Shown here: positions 59,313-64,000 of the stretch, one piece after another
How the letters are laid out: each line of letters opens with the position of its first letter
Numbering within the stretch: the first letter of the stretch is position 1
NCBI GenBank assembly: GCA_015059365.1
Contig: SVAO01000001.1
Span: 175,007 to 239,006, forward strand
Origin: Bacillota bacterium
Lineage (GTDB): Bacteria; Bacillota_I; Bacilli_A; RF39; UBA660
Length of the DNA stretch: 64,000 bases
Direction: 5' to 3'
The notes under the pieces: generated by a model
What the model was told of the DNA's origin: nothing
The model's database searches: none
Seen by the model: only the letters and a program-made list of their open reading frames with translations
Translations under genes and position numbers: made by a program

Positions 59313-60569
59313 ATGGGTATTGTAAAATTAACAAATGAGCAATTTAATGAATTTATTATAAAGCATGGTTATAATTCAATATATCAAACACCAGAATATA
59401 ACAACACTATGAAAAACCAAAGACTTGAATCACTATTATTAGGATTAGAAAAAGATGGGAATATAATTGGGGCAAGTGCTATTTTAATTTCAACTAAAAG
59501 AGGGTTTAAATATGCGTACGCATCTCGTGGATTTCTCTTAGATTATAATAACGAGGAAAGTGTTAAAATATTCACCGATGAAATTAAAAAATATTTATCG
59601 AAATTAGATGTTGTAGCAATCAAATTAAGTCCAATGATTATCAAAAATATTTACAATGCAAACAAAGAATTAATTTATCATAATGAAGACTATAATAAAA
59701 TTTATCTTTATCTAAAATCTTTAGATTACTATCACTTTGGTTATAATAACTACTTTGAAAGTTTAAAACCAAGATTTGAAGCAGTTTTAGATATTAGCAA
59801 ACCTTATTATAAAACATTTAATAATATTAAAAAGAATTTTAGAACAAAAATAAGAAATGCAGATAAAATGGGAGTAAAAATATATAAAGGTGATATTAAT
59901 AATATTCAAGACTTATATATTCATACTAAAAGGAAATACCCTCGTGATGAATTCTATTTCGCAGATATATATAATAATTTTGGTTCTAAAGCAGAAATAT
60001 TTTATACAAAATTAGATACTAAAAAATATTTAATTGAATGTCAAAAAAACTATCAAACACAAGATGCATTAAACGCTAAACTAGATAATGAAATTCTTAT
60101 TAACGTAAACAACAATGATAAACTCATTAACAAAAAAATGATTGCTGATAAACTTTTAAGTCATTTCCGCAATCAATTAGTAAATGCTACAAATCTTTTA
60201 AAAGAGCATCCTGAAGGTATCATTACCGCATCAGCTTTAATTGTTATAAATCAAGATACAGTTTACTTATACATGGATGGATATGATAAAAAATATCATC
60301 ATTTAAATTCTAAACATTTATTATTATGGAAATTAATTGAACGTTATTCAGGGTTAGGTTATAAAAAGTTTAACCTTGGTGGGGTTATAAGTATCTTCTC
60401 ATCTAATGAAAAATACAATGGATTAAATGAATTTAAATTAAATTTCAATCCAGACGTTATTGAATATTTAGGTGATTTAGAATTAATTTGTAATAATACA
60501 CTTTATTTTATGTATCGCAATTCATTTCCTTTTAATCCATTCATAAAAAAAAATACTAGAGTTAATTAG
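59313..60569 (+). CDS. FemABX/MurM-type peptidoglycan bridge aminoacyltransferase
   Basis: IYQTPEYNNTMKNQRLESLLLGLEKDGNIIGASAIL; YLYMDGYDKKYHHLNSKHLLLWKLIERYSGLGYKKFNLGGV. Confidence 0.85.
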   Translation: MGIVKLTNEQFNEFIIKHGYNSIYQTPEYNNTMKNQRLESLLLGLEKDGNIIGASAILISTKRGFKYAYASRGFLLDYNNEESVKIFTDEIKKYLSKLDVVAIKLSPMIIKNIYNANKELIYHNEDYNKIYLYLKSLDYYHFGYNNYFESLKPRFEAVLDISKPYYKTFNNIKKNFRTKIRNADKMGVKIYKGDINNIQDLYIHTKRKYPRDEFYFADIYNNFGSKAEIFYTKLDTKKYLIECQKNYQTQDALNAKLDNEILINVNNNDKLINKKMIADKLLSHFRNQLVNATNLLKEHPEGIITASALIVINQDTVYLYMDGYDKKYHHLNSKHLLLWKLIERYSGLGYKKFNLGGVISIFSSNEKYNGLNEFKLNFNPDVIEYLGDLELICNNTLYFMYRNSFPFNPFIKKNTRVN

Positions 60570-60583
60570 CTCTAGTATTTTTT
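60552..60583. terminator. bidirectional terminator hairpin
   Basis: AATACTAGAGTTAATTAGCTCTAGTATTTTTT. Confidence 0.85.
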
Positions 60584-60590
60584 GTATAAA

Positions 60591-60695
60591 CTATGTTACA
60601 GAAACTACAATTGAAATTTCTAAAGTTACATTCTTTTCGCTATTAGCATCAATTGAATTTTTATGACTAAACTTAGCAGTATCAAAATTCTTTTT
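60591..60695 (-). pseudogene. C-terminal remnant of a secreted/surface protein
   Basis: Open fragment KKNFDTAKFSHKNSIDANSEKNVTLEISIVVSVT* with no start codon. Confidence 0.4.
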
Positions 60696-60707
60696 TCATT
60701 TAATTAC

Positions 60708-62348
60708 CTAACCACAAGTATTACAACTTGAACCAGAATATGGATTTAAATCTTCACTAGTATCATAATAACTTGTATTTCCAACTGCATCTACCGCTTT
60801 AACCCAAAAAGAATATCCATAACCAGATTCTGGTGGTTCATTTTTTGTATCACAATTTGTCCATTCTGGATTATATATTTTTTTTGCTGTAGTTGGAGTA
60901 GATAATTCTCCTCCAAAAAGTTTCCCGGAGTAACATTCTTCCGAACCTAAATCTTTATCACACCATATATGTCTACGTTCCAATAGACCAGAAGAAATAT
61001 CTTGAATAGAATATGAAGCAGTTAAACCGTTTGAACAAGAAGCATTAGTCACATTAGTAATTGTTGGTGCTGTTACATCAACTTTAAATGCATTGGATGT
61101 TTTCGAAGTACAATTACCACTACTATCACATGCATATACATATAAGTAGCATTCCCCATCATCTCCTGAGAGTCTGCCACACTTACTACTTAATAATTCT
61201 CCAGATGTTACTGTTCCTGTTAAACTTGTTGAACTATCTGAAGTTTTGCTCCATCCATATTCAATAGAAGAAATTTCATTATCATCAGTTACTGTTACCG
61301 TTGTGGCTGCTTCACTTACCCAACTAGCACTTCCATCTGTTCCAAATACTATTACCGGACCATTATTATCACAAGTTGGTATTTCTACAGAAGATGAATT
61401 TATATTCCCGGCAACGTCTTTTACCCATGCGTAATATGTTCCTGGTGAATATAAATCACTGGTCCAAGATGAAAATGTACTATTAACAAATGATGAAGGT
61501 GGAGTTTGACTAGTTGTTATCCCATAACCTGCAATACCGCTTCTATCATCGCTTGCCTCTATTGTAATTGTTCTTTGATAATTATTGCACGAATTAGCAT
61601 AAACATTTTTAATGTTTGGAACTGTATTATCAATTATAACAGATTTTGATGACTCAATACCTTCTTTTCCAACTAAATCATCAGTCCCATTTTTCATTAT
61701 TGCACCTGATTCTAGTTTTAATTTAACCTCTCCATCTATTTTTCCACCACGTAACACTACTTTATATATACCATTTCCTTCCAATACTTGATATATAGTA
61801 TCTGTTTCGCCTGTTAATTTTATCTTATTCTTGTTAATAGAGTACCTTTTTAAAAATTCATCAGAACTTCCATCATTTACTGTTATTAAAAATGATGTAA
61901 TCATATCTTTTTTGATATATTGATCTATGGGATCAGACACAATTATATTGCCACTATCTATATCACAACTTGTTGTACTCTCTGATTCTTGATCATATTC
62001 ATACACAATTATTCCATTTTCTTTAGACACTCTAACTCTTACACAATCTGAAAATGTTTCGTTAGTTATTGGATTTATTACAGAATTATCTATATAACCA
62101 AGCGATTTTAATTGGCCTAAGGTAACATACATATATTCCCCTTCTTGACTAGGTAAAATCGCCAAATTATCACTACCCATATTTTTAGTTGCCAATTCAA
62201 TATTGGCTATTTGTTGATAGTATTGATCTTCTTTTTGTTTTTTTATTACATTACCAACAACTGGAATAATTATTAACATAAGTATACCGATTATTATTAA
62301 TACTCCCATTAATTCTACTAAAGTAAAACCTTTTATTTTATTCTTCAT
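60708..62348 (-). CDS. type IV prepilin-like protein with long extracellular Ig-like/Cys-rich region
   Basis: Class III signal peptide MKNKIKG^FTLVELMGVLIIIGILMLIIIPVV; repeated VDxTAPTITNV / DNTVPNIKNVYANSC modules. Confidence 0.85.
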   Translation of the reverse strand: MKNKIKGFTLVELMGVLIIIGILMLIIIPVVGNVIKKQKEDQYYQQIANIELATKNMGSDNLAILPSQEGEYMYVTLGQLKSLGYIDNSVINPITNETFSDCVRVRVSKENGIIVYEYDQESESTTSCDIDSGNIIVSDPIDQYIKKDMITSFLITVNDGSSDEFLKRYSINKNKIKLTGETDTIYQVLEGNGIYKVVLRGGKIDGEVKLKLESGAIMKNGTDDLVGKEGIESSKSVIIDNTVPNIKNVYANSCNNYQRTITIEASDDRSGIAGYGITTSQTPPSSFVNSTFSSWTSDLYSPGTYYAWVKDVAGNINSSSVEIPTCDNNGPVIVFGTDGSASWVSEAATTVTVTDDNEISSIEYGWSKTSDSSTSLTGTVTSGELLSSKCGRLSGDDGECYLYVYACDSSGNCTSKTSNAFKVDVTAPTITNVTNASCSNGLTASYSIQDISSGLLERRHIWCDKDLGSEECYSGKLFGGELSTPTTAKKIYNPEWTNCDTKNEPPESGYGYSFWVKAVDAVGNTSYYDTSEDLNPYSGSSCNTCG

Positions 62349-62467
62349 CTATCATCACCTATTATAATTATAACAGAAATTAAACATTTTTACTATATAT
62401 ACAAAAAAACAACACCTATTTTGTGTTGTTTTATTATATTTATATAAATTTATTAACTATATTAAAA

Positions 62468-63598
62468 TTAATGCATAGACAAACTCATAACTACGCGAAT
62501 ACCATGATAACCATCCCAATTCTCATTCAACACTAATGAATCATCTATAACATTATAAGCATCTCCATTTTGAGATACTATCCAATAATCACCATGAAGC
62601 CATGTTGGTAAAGTGTCAGAATTATTTACTGCATATAATTCCTCGTATTTTGGAACTGATAATAAATTATATATATTGCTCTCATCTATTCCCCACTCAG
62701 TTCCGATTTCATAGGTATAAATTGAATAATCCATTCCATCCACACTTAGTTCTTCCCCATTTAATTCAGCTTCTTTTGTTGTAATAAATTTCATTGTGTA
62801 ACTATAAAATTCTTTATCTTCTTCTGGAGCTTCTATAGACTCTAATACATAAAATTCTACTGACTCATTATCAAATTGACATAAATATTTTGAACCTACA
62901 GCATATGAAGAACCACTTAACAATGTACAATCAATTCCAAAAGTTACATCTGTGATAGTATTACCTCCATTTTCCGTTGTTGTATATGTTAACGATACAT
63001 CTCCAAATGTTACTGTAAACGGACCATCTGCTCTTGCTCCATTTTCTGCATATGTTAATGTTACCACAACAGTTTCACTACTTCCTGCTGCTAATGTATG
63101 ATTTGTAATATCTGTCGTTCTTGTTACCGGGTCCATTGCTCCTACTTGTACACTAATACTCATTGCTTCGCATGCTGCTGCTACTAAGCTTGCATCTGTG
63201 TCTTCACCTGCTGTACATTTCTTTTGTCCCACTCTAATCATGTCTAAATATGCTAAATATGCTCCTGTATTTCTTGCATAAAATGTGTATGTTACACTTT
63301 GACCAGGTGCAGTAAATTCTGCAGATAAATTTCCTATTGTTGTTGCATCTACTGTATCAATTTTTCCTTTTGTTGTTGATAATGTTGATGGTTCTGCTAC
63401 TGCAGCTATATCATCAGTTGCTTGTGCTGTTGCACTTGATGAAAATTTAACACTAAATGTTGATGAATCAGGACTTACTGATACTCCAGACTTAATATTT
63501 AATGAACTAGAGAATGCCGCAAATCCTACCCCTAGTCCTACTATTGCTACCATAATAATCGCAATAGTCATTATTTGTTTGTTTCTTGTTTTAACCAT
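62468..63598 (-). CDS. secreted SipW/TasA-like surface protein with C-terminal DUF6273-like end
   Basis: N-terminal TM (MTIAIIMVAIVGLGVGFAAFSSSLNIKSGVSVSPD), beta-rich Ala/Thr region, C-terminus GDYWIVSQNGDAYNV...GYHGIRVVMSLS. Confidence 0.6.
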   Translation of the reverse strand: MVKTRNKQIMTIAIIMVAIVGLGVGFAAFSSSLNIKSGVSVSPDSSTFSVKFSSSATAQATDDIAAVAEPSTLSTTKGKIDTVDATTIGNLSAEFTAPGQSVTYTFYARNTGAYLAYLDMIRVGQKKCTAGEDTDASLVAAACEAMSISVQVGAMDPVTRTTDITNHTLAAGSSETVVVTLTYAENGARADGPFTVTFGDVSLTYTTTENGGNTITDVTFGIDCTLLSGSSYAVGSKYLCQFDNESVEFYVLESIEAPEEDKEFYSYTMKFITTKEAELNGEELSVDGMDYSIYTYEIGTEWGIDESNIYNLLSVPKYEELYAVNNSDTLPTWLHGDYWIVSQNGDAYNVIDDSLVLNENWDGYHGIRVVMSLSMH

Positions 63599-63730
63599 AC
63601 TTATCTCTTTCCTTCCTGTTTACAGTGTATATTACTATATCCTACTGCTATCATTTACATTATATAATTTTTTATAATATTTGTAAATAGGAAAACCATA
63701 ACTTTACACTTACTTGATGTCAAAAAAGAA

Positions 63731-63756
63731 AATAAAAAAAGCAAGAAAATCTTGCT
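63731..63756 (-). terminator. terminator downstream of tuf
   Basis: AGCAAGATTTTCTTGCT followed by T-run, minus strand. Confidence 0.8.
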
Positions 63757-64000
63757 TATTTAATAATTTCAGAAATATTTCCTGAACCTACTGTTCTACC
63801 ACCTTCACGAATTGAGAACTTAGTTCCATTTTCAATTGCAATTGGAGCGATTAATTCAACAGTAATTTCAACATTATCTCCAGGCATAACCATTTCTACA
63901 CCAGCAGGTAATTCAATAACACCTGTAACATCTGTTGTACGGAAATAGAATTGTGGACGATAATTTGAGAAGAATGGAGTATGACGTCCACCTTCTTCTT
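63756..64000 (-). CDS. tuf: elongation factor Tu, C-terminal part (5' end off window)
   Basis: [75 protein letters not shown]. Confidence 0.97.
   Translation of the reverse strand, partial: EEGGRHTPFFSNYRPQFYFRTTDVTGVIELPAGVEMVMPGDNVEITVELIAPIAIENGTKFSIREGGRTVGSGNISEIIK

Overview
This is a 64 kb window from a very AT-rich, Bacillota/Bacilli-like genome. Genes are almost all on the minus strand. The exceptions are yidD-(ZnuA-like)-tRNA-Ser and a FemX/MurM-like gene. Most content is core: ABC exporter (partial), tcdA/yrvM, 6S RNA, aspS1, hisS with T-box, AI-2E transporter, dtd, relA/rel, rplU-prp-rpmA, gltX, thrS with T-box, dnaB-dnaI, yebC, rnc, gatCAB-aspS2 with T-box, trpS, ppdK, tdk, xerC, topA and partial tuf. 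Sporulation-family genes are present (spoIVFA/spoIVFB, spoIIIAH, gerE-like, gerM-like). UGA is a normal stop, because several genes end in TGA. Accessory content lies at about 20.1-21.1 kb, 38.6-43.3 kb and 43.6-48.9 kb, next to tRNA genes. It includes decayed genes (a SAM methyltransferase and an ORF6N protein), repeated AAAACAAGAYCAAA / GGTGCCAAATT motifs that look like integration scars, and a possible attenuator RNA. Main observations: (1) two AspRS paralogs, where the gatCAB-linked copy carries the non-discriminating-type His (RDHGG) and the hisS-linked copy the discriminating-type Leu (RNLGG); (2) T-box leaders on hisS-aspS1 and gatCAB-aspS2 that may involve two specificities; (3) a leader RNA with mutually exclusive pairing upstream of the ORF6N pseudogene; (4) a duplicated ~48 bp element flanking an XRE regulator; (5) a ZnuA-like lipoprotein that has lost canonical metal-ligand motifs. 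All calls come from reading the sequence; no database search was run.
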